From contig NZ_BSDE01000004.1 in assembly GCF_030268085.1 (NCBI RefSeq), positions 248,001 to 312,000 on the forward strand: a stretch of 64,000 bases of DNA, written 5' to 3'. Positions 46,686-55,976 of this stretch are shown piece after piece. The position numbers were made by a program, and so were the translations under genes. The stretch's first letter is position 1, and each line of letters begins with the position of its first letter. The DNA comes from Geothrix limicola. GTDB lineage: Bacteria; Acidobacteriota; Holophagae; Holophagales; Holophagaceae. Under the pieces are notes generated by a model. That model was not told where the DNA came from, made no database searches, and saw nothing but the letters and a program-made list of their open reading frames with translations.

Positions 46686-49048
46686 ACGAGCGTACCGCCC
46701 GCCTGCGCCAGGAAAGCCTGGACGCGATCCCCTCCCTCAGCCCCGAGCGGGCGGAGCTGATCACGGCCTTCTATCGGGAACACCTGGGCAAGCACGCCAT
46801 TCCCGTGATGCGCGCCCTCGCCTTCAAGTACATCTGCCAGCACAAGACCATCTGGATCGGCGAGGGCGAGTTGATCGTCGGCGAGCGGGGGCCGCGCCCC
46901 AAGGCCGTACCCACCTATCCCGAACTCACCTGCCATTCGGCGGAGGATCTGCGCATCCTCGACACCCGGCCCAAGACCCGCTACCAGGTGGACGAGGCCA
47001 TGATCCGTGTCTATGAGCGGGAGATCATCCCCTTCTGGCAGGGCCGCAGCCTGCGGGACCAGCTCTTCCAGACGCTGCCCCAGGCCTGGCACGACGCCTA
47101 CGAGGCGGGCGTCTTCACCGAATTCATGGAGCAGCGCGCGCCGGGCCACACCGTGCTGGACGACAAGATCTACCGGAAGGGCCTGCGGGATTTCCAGGCG
47201 GACATCGCCTGCTCCAAGGCGCTGCTGGATGTCGAAAAGGATCCCGAGGCCGAGGACAAGCGCGCCCAGCTGGAGGCCATGGACATCGCCTGCGAGGCGC
47301 TGATCCTGCTGGCGGAACGTCACGCCGCCGAAGCGGAGCGGCTCGCGGCCCAGACCACGAACGCCACCCGCGCCGCGGAGCTGCGGCGCATCGCCGAGGT
47401 ATGCCGCCGGGTGCCTGCCCAGGCGCCGCGGGATTTCCATGAGGCGCTCCAGTACTACTGGTTCTGCCACCAGGGCGTCATCACCGAACTCAACGGCTGG
47501 GACGCCTTCAGCCCGGGCCACCTGGACCAGCACCTCTGGCCCTTCTACCAGCGCGGTCTGAAGGAAGGCAGCCTCACGCGTGAAGGGGCCCGCGAACTGC
47601 TGGAATGCTTCTTCGTGAAGTTCAACAACCACACCTCGCCTTCGAAGGTGGGCGTCACGGCGGCGGAAAGCGGCACCTACACAGACTTCGCCAACCTCAA
47701 CCTGGCGGGGCTTCTGCCGGATGGCAGCGACGGCAGCAACGAGCTGACGGACCTGCTGCTGGACATCATCGACGAGATGCACCTGCTCCAGCCCAGCAGC
47801 AACGTGCAGGTTTCGCGCAAGACGCCGGACGCCACCCTCAAGCACGCGCTGAAGGTGATCCGCAACGGTTACGGCTTCCCCTCGCTCTTCAACGCCGACG
47901 CCGTGGTGGAAGAACAGCTGCGCCAGGGCAAGTCGCTAGAGGATGCGCGCGCCGGCGGGTGTTCGGGCTGTGTGGAGGTCGGCGCCTTCGGCAAGGAGGC
48001 CTACATCCTCACGGGCTACTTCAACCTCTCCAAGATGCTGGAGCTGGCCCTGCACGACGGCCTGGATCCGCGCACAGGGCGCCAGCTGGGACCGCACACG
48101 GGCGCGCCTGAATCCTTCCGGAATGTCGACGACCTCCTCCAGGCCTTCGAGGCTCAGACCCATCACTTCCTCGACATCAAGATCCGCGGCAACCAGGTCA
48201 TCGAGCGCCTCTACGCCACGCGCATGCCCGCGCCCTTCCTGTCCGTGCTCACGGACGACTGCATCCGGAAGGGCAAGGACTACAACGCCGGCGGCGCCCG
48301 TTACAACAACACCTTCATTCAGGCCGTGGGCATCGGCAGCCTCACGGACAGCCTGTCGGCCATTCAGCAGCTCGTCTTCGAGCGGGGCGACCTGGCGCTG
48401 CCGGAGCTGGTCTCGGCCCTGGACGTCGATTTCGAAGGTCAGGAGGTCCTGCGCCAGCGCCTGCTGAACAAGACACCCAAGTACGGCAACGATGACGCGG
48501 CGGCGGACGACCTCATGGTCCGCGTCTTCCGTTTCCTCTTCCACGCCATCGATGGCCGGCCCAACACCAAGGGCGGCGCCTACCGGCTGGAGATGCTGCC
48601 CACGACCTGCCACGTCTACTTCGGCCAGGTCTGCCAGGCTTCGGCCGATGGCCGCAAGGCCGGAGAACCGCTTTCCGAGGGCATTTCGCCCGTGCAGGGC
48701 GCGGACCGCTCGGGCCCCACGGCCGTGCTGCGCTCCGCCGGGAAGATGGATCACGTGAAGACCGGCGGCACCCTGCTCAACATGAAGTTCACGCCGGGAC
48801 TGCTGGAAGGCGAAGGCGGCATCGACCGGCTGCACCACCTCGTGCGGACCTACTTCAAGATGGACGGTCACCACATCCAGTTCAACGTCGTCACCGCCGC
48901 CAAGCTGCGGGAGGCCCAGGAGAAGCCCGAGAGCCACCGCGACCTCATCGTGCGCGTGGCGGGCTATTCCGACTACTTCTGCGACCTCTCCCTCGAGCTG
49001 CAGGACGAGATCATCCGCCGCACCGAGCACGACACGTTCGCGCAGTGA
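46682..49048 (+). CDS. hypD: Glycyl-radical enzyme, probable trans-4-hydroxy-L-proline dehydratase
   Basis: This 788-residue glycyl-radical enzyme has catalytic Cys430 and Glu432 in SGCVEVGAFGKEAY and the glycyl radical at Gly761 in RVAGYSDYF. Those positions are four residues before the ones I recall for Clostridioides difficile HypD (Cys434, Glu436, Gly765; about 789 residues), and blocks such as NKTPKYGNDD, GRPNTKGG and EGISPVQGADR resemble it. HypD removes water from trans-4-hydroxy-L-proline to give pyrroline-5-carboxylate, which ProC reduces to proline. The enzyme is oxygen-sensitive. Alternatives such as choline lyase or diol dehydratase are less likely. proC is not in this window. Confidence 0.82.
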   Translation: MNERTARLRQESLDAIPSLSPERAELITAFYREHLGKHAIPVMRALAFKYICQHKTIWIGEGELIVGERGPRPKAVPTYPELTCHSAEDLRILDTRPKTRYQVDEAMIRVYEREIIPFWQGRSLRDQLFQTLPQAWHDAYEAGVFTEFMEQRAPGHTVLDDKIYRKGLRDFQADIACSKALLDVEKDPEAEDKRAQLEAMDIACEALILLAERHAAEAERLAAQTTNATRAAELRRIAEVCRRVPAQAPRDFHEALQYYWFCHQGVITELNGWDAFSPGHLDQHLWPFYQRGLKEGSLTREGARELLECFFVKFNNHTSPSKVGVTAAESGTYTDFANLNLAGLLPDGSDGSNELTDLLLDIIDEMHLLQPSSNVQVSRKTPDATLKHALKVIRNGYGFPSLFNADAVVEEQLRQGKSLEDARAGGCSGCVEVGAFGKEAYILTGYFNLSKMLELALHDGLDPRTGRQLGPHTGAPESFRNVDDLLQAFEAQTHHFLDIKIRGNQVIERLYATRMPAPFLSVLTDDCIRKGKDYNAGGARYNNTFIQAVGIGSLTDSLSAIQQLVFERGDLALPELVSALDVDFEGQEVLRQRLLNKTPKYGNDDAAADDLMVRVFRFLFHAIDGRPNTKGGAYRLEMLPTTCHVYFGQVCQASADGRKAGEPLSEGISPVQGADRSGPTAVLRSAGKMDHVKTGGTLLNMKFTPGLLEGEGGIDRLHHLVRTYFKMDGHHIQFNVVTAAKLREAQEKPESHRDLIVRVAGYSDYFCDLSLELQDEIIRRTEHDTFAQ

Positions 49049-49056
49049 AGGGCTTC

Positions 49057-49164
49057 TAATCGCGAATGAACGCGAATGAAGTGAGATGAGTATCTGGGGA
49101 TCCCAGCCGGTCACCCCAGTTTTTCATTCGCGCGCCCGAAGGGCGATTCGCGCCATTCGCGGTT
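49057..49164. repeat. Inverted and direct repeats of the CGCGAATGAA type
   Basis: Two direct copies of cgcgaatgaa (49061-49080) are matched on the right by reverse-complement copies (ttcattcgcg at 49123-49132, and ttcgcgccattcgcgg further on), with an inner cgcccgaagggcg hairpin. The block fills the gap between the convergent hypD-like and MFS genes and can form a large hairpin, perhaps acting as a terminator. Confidence 0.75.
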
Positions 49165-49178
49165 CGCTTTTGAATCGT

Positions 49179-50324
49179 TCAGTCCCGGCCAAGCTTCAGG
49201 GCCACAGGCAGGGCGGCGAGCATGGCGAGGGCGCCGAGCGCCCAGCCCATGCGGTAGCCGTGGTGGCCGATGACCCAGCCGAGGGTGAAGCTGCCGAGGC
49301 CGATGCCGGAATCGAAGGCGAAGAGCAGGGCGCCGAAGGCGGATCCCCTTCGCTGGGGGTCGACGGATTCCAGCAGCTTCGCGTTGAGCAGGGTGTGGAG
49401 CATGCTGTAGCCCGCGCCGTAGAGCAGGGCTGAGGCCATGTGTCGCGCCATGCCGCCGGGCAGGGCCGCCAACAGGGCCATGCCGGCGAAGGCGCCGATC
49501 AGCATGCCCGGCAACTTGCGAATGGGACGCTTGCCGAAGCCCCGCTTCACCATGGCGATCCGCATGAGGACCATGCCTACGGCCATGAAGGAGAGGAAGG
49601 CTGAGGGCAGGGGCATGCCCAGGGCCAGGCCCTCCTGGGCCGTGTAGCTGCCGAGGGCGCCGTAGCCCAGGGCCACGCAGAACAGCACCATGCAAGGCGC
49701 CAGCACCACCGCATCGGGCCATTTGAAACCTTCGGCGCGGCCGTGGGGATGGTCCTTGGGCAGGATGCTGCCGAGGGCGCCCAGCAGGAGGAAGAGCAGG
49801 GCCAGGTACCACCCGATGGGCGCGAAGCCCCAATGCTGGAAGATCCACATGCCCAGCAGGGGTCCGAAGATGACGCCCCCCGGGCTGGCCAGGCCGTAGA
49901 GGCTCATGCCGTCGGCGCGGCGATCCTCGGGCAGCACGTGGGCCAGCGAGGCCAGCGTGGCCGTCAGCAGCCCCGACCAGACGACACCGTGGGGAAAGGC
50001 CAGGAGGTAGAAGCCCCACCGGACGGGCATCAGGGCATAGGCCGCGAGGAAGCCCGCATAGAGCAAGGCGCAGGTGACGACGAGGCGGCGGTGGCCCACC
50101 CGGTCGCCCAGGGGCCCTGTGAACAGCGCGCCGAGGGCGCTGCCCGCCGTGAAGAGGCTCATGAAGCGTCCGCTCTCCGCCAGGCTGGCGCCCAGTTCCC
50201 GCAGGCGCAGGGGCACCGTGGGGAAGAGCTGGAAGGCCGCGAAGAAGGTGACGAAGGTGAGGGCCCAAACCAGGGCGAACTGGCGGGTCAAGAGCCGGGG
50301 CTTGGATACTGACAGATCCGTCAT
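49179..50324 (-). CDS. MFS transporter, copy 2 of a tandem pair
   Basis: A 381-residue major facilitator protein with 12 membrane helices. After helix 2 the motif GPLGDRVGHRR matches the MFS signature (GxxxDRxGRR). It shares several blocks with the next MFS gene, including [16 protein letters not shown] and LLYGAGYSMLHTLL, so the two are tandem duplicates. The substrate is unknown. ATG 50324 has ggaggt 5 bases upstream. The 127 bases between the two genes hold GC-rich inverted stretches and no reading frame. Confidence 0.88.
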   Translation of the reverse strand: MTDLSVSKPRLLTRQFALVWALTFVTFFAAFQLFPTVPLRLRELGASLAESGRFMSLFTAGSALGALFTGPLGDRVGHRRLVVTCALLYAGFLAAYALMPVRWGFYLLAFPHGVVWSGLLTATLASLAHVLPEDRRADGMSLYGLASPGGVIFGPLLGMWIFQHWGFAPIGWYLALLFLLLGALGSILPKDHPHGRAEGFKWPDAVVLAPCMVLFCVALGYGALGSYTAQEGLALGMPLPSAFLSFMAVGMVLMRIAMVKRGFGKRPIRKLPGMLIGAFAGMALLAALPGGMARHMASALLYGAGYSMLHTLLNAKLLESVDPQRRGSAFGALLFAFDSGIGLGSFTLGWVIGHHGYRMGWALGALAMLAALPVALKLGRD

Positions 50325-50451
50325 GCGGCACCTCCGCCTAACGCACGCGGTGCGTGCTCCGGCGCGCTCCGCTTGCCGAGGCGGAGCCTCCCTGTGCCGC
50401 ACCCTTCGGGCTTCGGCTTTGCCAAAGTGGCACTTCGCTCCTGCTGCGTGC

Positions 50452-51648
50452 TCATCCTTCCAGGATGCCAGATGGATCAGGCTCGGTTGTCATGGCCGCA
50501 CTCCGCCGGACGATGCGGCGGGCCACGGGGATGGAGAGGGCCATGAGGACGGCGCCGATGGCCCAGCCGTGGCGGAAGCCCGAGTGCTCCATCACCCAAC
50601 CCAGGCCCAGGGCACCGAAAGCGGTGGCCGCGTCGAAGGCGAAGAAGAGGGCTCCCACGGCGGCCCCGGTGCGTTCGTGGGGCGTGGTGGCGAAGATGTC
50701 CATGAGCAGCAGCGTATGCACCATGCCGTAGCCGGCCCCGTAGATGAGCCCCGCGAGCAGGTGGCGGATCATGCCGCCGGGCAGGAAGGCCAGCAGGGCG
50801 TACCCCGCGGAGGCCAGGGCGATCATGTAGGGCAGCAGGCTCACGGGGCGGCGGCCCATGCCCGTGAGGGCCAGCAGGCCGCGGATGGCCATCATGCCCA
50901 GGGCGAAGCAGGTGAGGAAGGTGGCGGGCAGGGCCATGCCCAGGGCCTTGGCCTCCTGGGCGCTGTAGGGCGGCATGGGGCCGAAGCCGAGTCCCACCAG
51001 CGTCATCACGGCCACCGTGCCCCAGACCGCGCGGTCCGGCCACTGGAAGGCCGCGGACTGGATCTCCCGGCTGCTTTCGCGGGGCAGGGATCCGATGAGC
51101 AGGTGCAGCAGGACGAAGACTCCCGCCAGTAGGACGAGCATCCAGGCGAAACCCAGGTGCGGCATGAGCCAGAGTCCCACCAGGGGCCCCACGGCGACGC
51201 CGCCGGGCCCCGTGAGGCCGAAGAGGGACAGGCCCTGGGCCCGGTGCTCGTGGGAGAGGATGACGCCCACCTTGGCCACGGAGGCGGTGCGCAGCGCAGA
51301 CCACAGGAGGCCGTGTAGGGGCGCCAGCAGGTAGAAGACCCAGCGCACCCGCAGCAGCGCGTAGACGAGCAGGATGGCCACCACGGCGAAAGAGGCCACC
51401 CGCAGCACCCGGCGGGGCCCGAGGCGGTCTCCCATGGGCCCCGTGAACAGCGATCCGAAGCCCGAGCCCAGCATGAAGGCGGTCTGGAAGCGCCCGCTTT
51501 CGGCAAGGCTCGCGCCCAGTTCGCGCAAACGCAGGGGCACGACGGGAAACAGCTGATAACCCGCCGCGAAGACGAGGAAATAGAAGCAGCAGAGGACCAG
51601 GAACGGGGCCGTCAGGAGGCGGTTTTTGGGGGCGTCGGTTCGCGCCAT
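50452..51648 (-). CDS. MFS transporter, copy 1 of a tandem pair
   Basis: A 398-residue major facilitator protein with 12 membrane helices and [11 protein letters not shown] after helix 2. It aligns by eye along its length with the downstream gene ([31 protein letters not shown]). The substrate is unknown; drug or metabolite export is possible. ATG 51648 (MARTDAPKN) has ctggag just upstream with short spacing. It is divergent from the chemoreceptor gene. Confidence 0.87.
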   Translation of the reverse strand: MARTDAPKNRLLTAPFLVLCCFYFLVFAAGYQLFPVVPLRLRELGASLAESGRFQTAFMLGSGFGSLFTGPMGDRLGPRRVLRVASFAVVAILLVYALLRVRWVFYLLAPLHGLLWSALRTASVAKVGVILSHEHRAQGLSLFGLTGPGGVAVGPLVGLWLMPHLGFAWMLVLLAGVFVLLHLLIGSLPRESSREIQSAAFQWPDRAVWGTVAVMTLVGLGFGPMPPYSAQEAKALGMALPATFLTCFALGMMAIRGLLALTGMGRRPVSLLPYMIALASAGYALLAFLPGGMIRHLLAGLIYGAGYGMVHTLLLMDIFATTPHERTGAAVGALFFAFDAATAFGALGLGWVMEHSGFRHGWAIGAVLMALSIPVARRIVRRSAAMTTEPDPSGILEG

Positions 51649-51780
51649 GACTCCAGGATGACAGGCCGTGCGGCGGCCCGTTTTCCCGCGATTTCTCAAG
51701 AACCTCGAAAAAGGAACCGATTCGTCGTGAATCCGTCCACATGGTCTGTCATTTCACAGTTCGATCTCGGGGGTCTTCCC

Positions 51781-53376
51781 ATGTTGAGCGCCCTGCTCCG
51801 AGGCTTGAAATTCCGAGGCAAGATCCTGCTTCTTTCAGGAGGCATCCTCCTGTTGTTCGGCGTCGAGCAGGTGGTCTTCGTGCTGCCGAACTTCCACGCC
51901 CAGCTGCAGGAGCATCGGCAGGAATCCGCCCGGTTCATGGTCGAGGCGGCCTGGGGCGTGCTCGGCGCCTTCCAGGCCCGCGAAACCGCGGGCGAACTGA
52001 GCCATGACCGGGCCATGGAAGAAGCCTTCAAGGCCATCAGGGCCCTGCGTTTCGAGCATGGAAACTACGTCTGGATCCAGGATTTCGACGCCAACATACG
52101 GATGCATCCCGCGCGGGCGGATCTGGTGGGCCAGTCCATGGCCGCCACCAAGGATGCGGAGGGGCGCACCATCTACCGAGAATTTTCAGATCTTGCGAAG
52201 GCCCAGCAGGAGGGCTTCGTCTCCTATTCATTCACGAAACCCGGCGTCCAGGGCGTGGTGCCCAAGGTCTCCTTCGTGAAGGCTTTCCAACCCTGGGGCC
52301 TGGTGCTGGGCAGCGGCATGTACCTGGATGATCTGGCGGCCGCTCAGCACCGCATGTGGTGGATCGTGACGGGAGGCATGGGCCTGGCGGTGCTGCTGAC
52401 CCTTTATGGAACGCACCTCACCATCCACACGATCCGGGGAACCCTCGGCCGCTTCCAGAAGATCATGTCCGCCGCGACCACGGGGAACCTCACCTCCCAG
52501 GTCGAAATCAAGGGCTCGGATGAACTGGCCGACCTGGGCCGCGAAATGAACGACATGACCCTTTCCCTCCGCAAGGATGTGAAGGTCATCCTCGTCGCCT
52601 CCGAGCAGGTGGCTTCGGGCGCCCTGCAGCTTTCCAGCACAGGCGAGGCCCAGAAAACCGCCGCCGAAGACGTGGCGCGGGGTTCCGAATCCCTTCGCGT
52701 GTCGCATGCACGGACGACGGAGGCCCTGACCCGCCTCATGGAATCCATCGCCCTCGTCGACCGCACCGTGGGCGAGGCGCGCACCCAGGCCGAGACGTCG
52801 GTGCGGATCGCCGAAGAGGGCCGCGCCGCGGGGCAGGCCACCATCCAGGCCATGGCCGATATCCAGGTGGTGACGACCAAGATCGTGCAGGCGGTCCAGC
52901 TCATCCAGGACATCGCCCGCCAGACCAACCTGCTCAGCCTCAACGCGGCCATCGAGGCCGCCAAGGCCGGCGCCCAGGGCAAGGGGTTCGCCGTGGTCGC
53001 GGAAGAAGTGCGCAAGCTTGCCGAACGGTCCGCCACGGCGGCCCGCGAAATCGCCGGACTCACGGATCAGACGCATCAAGCGGTGACGCAGGGGCAGGAG
53101 ACGGTCGCCACCAGCGAACAGGCCCTGGCCCGCCTCAGCGAGGGCATCTCGAGCCTCTCTGGCATGGTGGCCCAGATCGGCACCAGCACGACCCAGGAAT
53201 CCGCCGCCGTCCGCGAGGTGGACGGACTGGCCCGGCTGGGTTCCGACGAAGCCATGCGCAATGCGGCCGCCTCCGAGCAGCTTTCCGCCAGCATCATCCA
53301 GGTGGCGCAGACCTCCCACGAACTGGCCCGCGTCGCCGATGGCCTGGCCCAAACCGTGAATCGGTTCCAAGTCTGA
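51781..53376 (+). CDS. Methyl-accepting chemotaxis protein with single-Cache sensor
   Basis: A 531-residue chemoreceptor. Helix 1 lies near residues 15-35, a periplasmic sCache_2-like sensor follows ([19 protein letters not shown]), helix 2 lies around 195-215, then a HAMP domain and the coiled-coil signalling domain with tip [20 protein letters not shown] (the kinase-contact hairpin). Small-molecule binding, often of short organic acids, is typical of this sensor. It has no C-terminal CheR pentapeptide or CZB domain. ATG 51781 has ggggg about 7 bases upstream. A stand-alone CZB protein is encoded 84 bases downstream. Confidence 0.9.
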   Translation: MLSALLRGLKFRGKILLLSGGILLLFGVEQVVFVLPNFHAQLQEHRQESARFMVEAAWGVLGAFQARETAGELSHDRAMEEAFKAIRALRFEHGNYVWIQDFDANIRMHPARADLVGQSMAATKDAEGRTIYREFSDLAKAQQEGFVSYSFTKPGVQGVVPKVSFVKAFQPWGLVLGSGMYLDDLAAAQHRMWWIVTGGMGLAVLLTLYGTHLTIHTIRGTLGRFQKIMSAATTGNLTSQVEIKGSDELADLGREMNDMTLSLRKDVKVILVASEQVASGALQLSSTGEAQKTAAEDVARGSESLRVSHARTTEALTRLMESIALVDRTVGEARTQAETSVRIAEEGRAAGQATIQAMADIQVVTTKIVQAVQLIQDIARQTNLLSLNAAIEAAKAGAQGKGFAVVAEEVRKLAERSATAAREIAGLTDQTHQAVTQGQETVATSEQALARLSEGISSLSGMVAQIGTSTTQESAAVREVDGLARLGSDEAMRNAAASEQLSASIIQVAQTSHELARVADGLAQTVNRFQV

Positions 53377-53460
53377 ACCAAGCAAAAATCGGCGTTGCCG
53401 ATCCGAACCGTAATCATGCCGGACCAGCGCCCGGCCGATGTCTGGATGCAGAGGTGACCC

Positions 53461-53817
53461 ATGGATCTTCATCATGCCGTGCTCGTCCATCAGCAGTGGA
53501 AATCCCGCCTCAACCAGATCCTGGGTGGCACTTCCCAGGAGAAGTTGGATCCGGCCATCGTGAGCAGGGACGACCAGTGCGAACTGGGCCGCTGGATCCA
53601 CGGTGAAGGCCGCAGGCAGTTCCACGACCTGCCCGAATTCCAGGAGCTCCAGCGCTGCCACGCGCATTTCCACGTCAAGGCCGGCCAGGTGGTGCGCATG
53701 GCGTTGAACGGCAACGTCAAGGCCGCCCAGGACATCTTCGATCGCGAATTCCCCGAGGATTCGAAGGAGATCGCCGTCGCCGTCCAGCGCCTCAAGCGCC
53801 TGGTCCCGGCCCACTAG
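53461..53817 (+). CDS. Stand-alone CZB (chemoreceptor zinc-binding) domain protein
   Basis: A 118-residue protein that is all CZB domain. The 3His/1Cys zinc residues are visible in order: His in AVLVHQQWK, Cys in QCELGRWIHG, and His residues in CHAHFHVKAG. CZB domains sense zinc or hypochlorous acid and usually sit at the C terminus of chemoreceptors or on diguanylate cyclases. Here the domain is a separate protein directly behind a chemoreceptor that lacks it, so it may act in trans. A small hairpin (53388-53402) lies between the genes. Confidence 0.85.
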   Translation: MDLHHAVLVHQQWKSRLNQILGGTSQEKLDPAIVSRDDQCELGRWIHGEGRRQFHDLPEFQELQRCHAHFHVKAGQVVRMALNGNVKAAQDIFDREFPEDSKEIAVAVQRLKRLVPAH

Positions 53818-54178
53818 CAGGGACGGATCAGCGGTAGCCGCTGCCGCCCGTGTCGGGGCGCCGCCGAGAACGAGTAGACCTGGTGGCGGACGTCGTCCTT
53901 GTTGGGGAAGTAGACCTCCGACCCCACGGGCACCACCTTCACGTAGGGCGTGAATTCCAGGTTCACCTGGTCCACTTCCTGGCGAGGTTGCGGCCGTAGG
54001 TCTCCCCGGAATCCAGCCGGGTGAGGTGGCGCTCGCAGGCGAGGTTCAACGGGACCGTCCTGGTGAGGGTGATGGCCAGCGCGGCCCGCGCCCCGCGGGA
54101 GGTTCCGGGCATGCGGTAGGCGAAGAAGCCGGGGCCCACGCCCGGTCCCGGTCGGCCACCCCTGCGCATTTGGGAGTA
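53814..54178 (-). pseudogene. Remnant of a cupredoxin-like (methylamine-utilisation-type) gene
   Basis: On the minus strand a stretch reads VNLEFTPYVKVVPVGSEVYF and then NKDDVRHQVYSFS, the start of a blue-copper-like domain whose copper His is in RHQVYSF. After that the frame runs into PRHGRQRLPLIRPC and stops, so the rest of the domain, including the second half of the copper site, is missing. The upstream part is in a different frame and has no clear start or signal peptide. This points to a truncated, frameshifted gene. It fills most of the 390 bases between the CZB and DinB genes. Confidence 0.6.
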
Positions 54179-54207
54179 TGCTTCCCGGACGCTTCAGGAG
54201 GACCCGC

Positions 54208-54729
54208 ATGTTCCGTCGCGTGGACGACTTCAAGACCATCTGGCAGCAGGAGGCGGACAAGACCCTGGCCGTCTTCGGGGCCATTCCCGACGCGGCTGCC
54301 CATCAGGCTGTGGACCCCCAGCACCGTGACCTGCGACGCATCGCCTGGCACCTGGTGGAAACGGTGCTCGAACTGCCCCAGAACCTGGGCCTCCGGGTGA
54401 AGGGCACCGTGGGTCTCGGGCCGGACGGGTTCATCGCCGCGCCGCCTCCGCCCACCATGGCCGAGATCTCCGAAGCCTTCAAAGCCGCCAGCGAGTCCCT
54501 GCTCGATCACATCGGCAGCTGGAGCAACACGGAGCTGGGCCGCAATTTCAGCCTCTATGGCGAGACCTGGACGGGCGCCTTCGCCCTCTACGTCCTCGTG
54601 AGCCACCAGACCCACCACCGCGGCCAGATGACCGTGCTCATGAGGCAGGCGGGCCTGCACGTGCCCAGCACGTACGGCCCCACAAAAGAGGGCTGGGCGG
54701 AATTCGGGTTGGAGGCACCGAAGGTCTGA
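54208..54729 (+). CDS. DinB-family protein
   Basis: A 173-residue four-helix-bundle protein of the DinB/YfiT type. The metal-binding histidines are seen in RIAWHLVETV near residue 45 and SHQTHHRGQM near residue 140. Members act as thiol-dependent transferases or are of unknown function. ATG 54208 has aggagg 6 bases upstream, making it far better than the ATG at 54178. It is co-directional with the DUF3667 gene. Confidence 0.85.
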   Translation: MFRRVDDFKTIWQQEADKTLAVFGAIPDAAAHQAVDPQHRDLRRIAWHLVETVLELPQNLGLRVKGTVGLGPDGFIAAPPPPTMAEISEAFKAASESLLDHIGSWSNTELGRNFSLYGETWTGAFALYVLVSHQTHHRGQMTVLMRQAGLHVPSTYGPTKEGWAEFGLEAPKV

Positions 54730-54822
54730 GGACGTCGAAGGCCTGAGAGAGCCGGGGGCTTCCGGCGCTTTCGCCGTGGCATCATGAAGCGCGGCGGCCC
54801 GGGGGGTGCGCCAGGAGCCTAG

Positions 54823-55728
54823 ATGTCTGATGCGACGCCTTCCCAGCGCCTGTGCCTGAACTGCGAAGCGGAACTGCAGGGGACCTTCTGCCACCGCTGC
54901 GGGCAGAAGGCCCAGAACCGCCGCCTGCCGCTCAAGAGTCTGCTGCACGACGTCATGCACGACCTCTGGCACCTGGACCACAAGGTGCTGGAGTCGCTGT
55001 GGCTGCTGATCCGCCATCCGGGCTTTCTCGCCGAGGAATACCTGAACGGCCGCCGGGTGCGCCACCTGCCGCCTTTCCGGCTCTACGTCCTCAGCAGTTT
55101 CGCGCTCTTCCTCGCCTTTTCCTTCGTGCCCGTGGGCTCCAAGGGCGAGGGGGGCAAGCCCGGCCACGGGATCCAGCTCAAGACCTCCGGAACCGTTGGA
55201 GGGGAGGGAGCCGCCGAGGTCCTCACAGAGGCCGGGGTCGAGCCCGCCGCCGAGGCCCACCCCAAAAGGAAGGCGAACCCCCCCTGGGTCGACGCTCTCG
55301 TGGCCCGCGCCAAGCGTGCCAAGGAGGATCCGGACCGCTTCTACCACACCTTCCTGTCGAACCTTTCGAAGAGCCTCTTCGTGCTCATGCCCCTCTTCGC
55401 GGGGATTCTCATGCTGCTGCACCTGCGTTCGAAGACGCTGTTCGTCGATCACATGGTGATCTCCCTCCATCACCACGTCGTGTCCTTCCTCGTCATCCTC
55501 CTGCTGATGGGATTGGCGGCCCTGCCGGGAAGCGGCTGGGGCTGCCTGCCGGGATTCCTGCTCTTCTTTGCGCCCCCCGTCCACCTGGCGGTCTCGCTGC
55601 AGCGTCTTTTCAAGCGGGGCTGGGTGCGCAGCTTCATCAAGGCCGGCCTGGTGTCCGTGGCCTATGGCCTGATCCTCAGCGTCGCCCTGCTGGGCCTGAC
55701 GATCCTCTCCCTGCCCAAGGCAGGCTGA
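54823..55728 (+). CDS. DUF3667 zinc-ribbon membrane protein
   Basis: A 301-residue protein. The N-terminal zinc ribbon is CLNCEAEL and FCHRCGQK, followed by RLPLKSLLHDVMHDLWHLD and PGFLAEEYLNGRRVRHLPPF, the DUF3667 pattern. About five membrane helices follow, with a soluble Lys/Ala/Glu-rich insert around residues 105-180. The function is unknown. The gap to the next gene (248 bases) holds a possible promoter. Confidence 0.8.
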   Translation: MSDATPSQRLCLNCEAELQGTFCHRCGQKAQNRRLPLKSLLHDVMHDLWHLDHKVLESLWLLIRHPGFLAEEYLNGRRVRHLPPFRLYVLSSFALFLAFSFVPVGSKGEGGKPGHGIQLKTSGTVGGEGAAEVLTEAGVEPAAEAHPKRKANPPWVDALVARAKRAKEDPDRFYHTFLSNLSKSLFVLMPLFAGILMLLHLRSKTLFVDHMVISLHHHVVSFLVILLLMGLAALPGSGWGCLPGFLLFFAPPVHLAVSLQRLFKRGWVRSFIKAGLVSVAYGLILSVALLGLTILSLPKAG

Positions 55729-55825
55729 GTCGAAACCTCGACAAGGCGGAGTTGGGACGCTGAGCGCGACGGCGGCGGTACGCCTGTTCGCTCCGGGCCC
55801 GGCCTGTGGACACGTGATTCCCGGC

Positions 55826-55860
55826 TTGACACAAAAGAGGGTGGGCATCAAAACTATGCC
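55826..55860 (+). promoter_or_regulatory. Possible promoter upstream of the secreted-protein cluster
   Basis: A perfect TTGACA (55826-55831) occurs in an otherwise GC-rich gap, with an A/T-richer stretch (atcaaaactatg) 16-27 bases further on. A good -10 box at standard spacing is not evident, so this is tentative. It would serve the three genes from 55977 to 60675. Confidence 0.35.
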
Positions 55861-55976
55861 ATCTTTTACCTAGTTCATTCCATGTACTGCACCCCAATGG
55901 CGGCGCCCATTGACGACCAGGTCGTATCCATGGGGAGTGGCTGTCTTCTTCCTCGACCAGTTTTTAAGGAGTTCCC

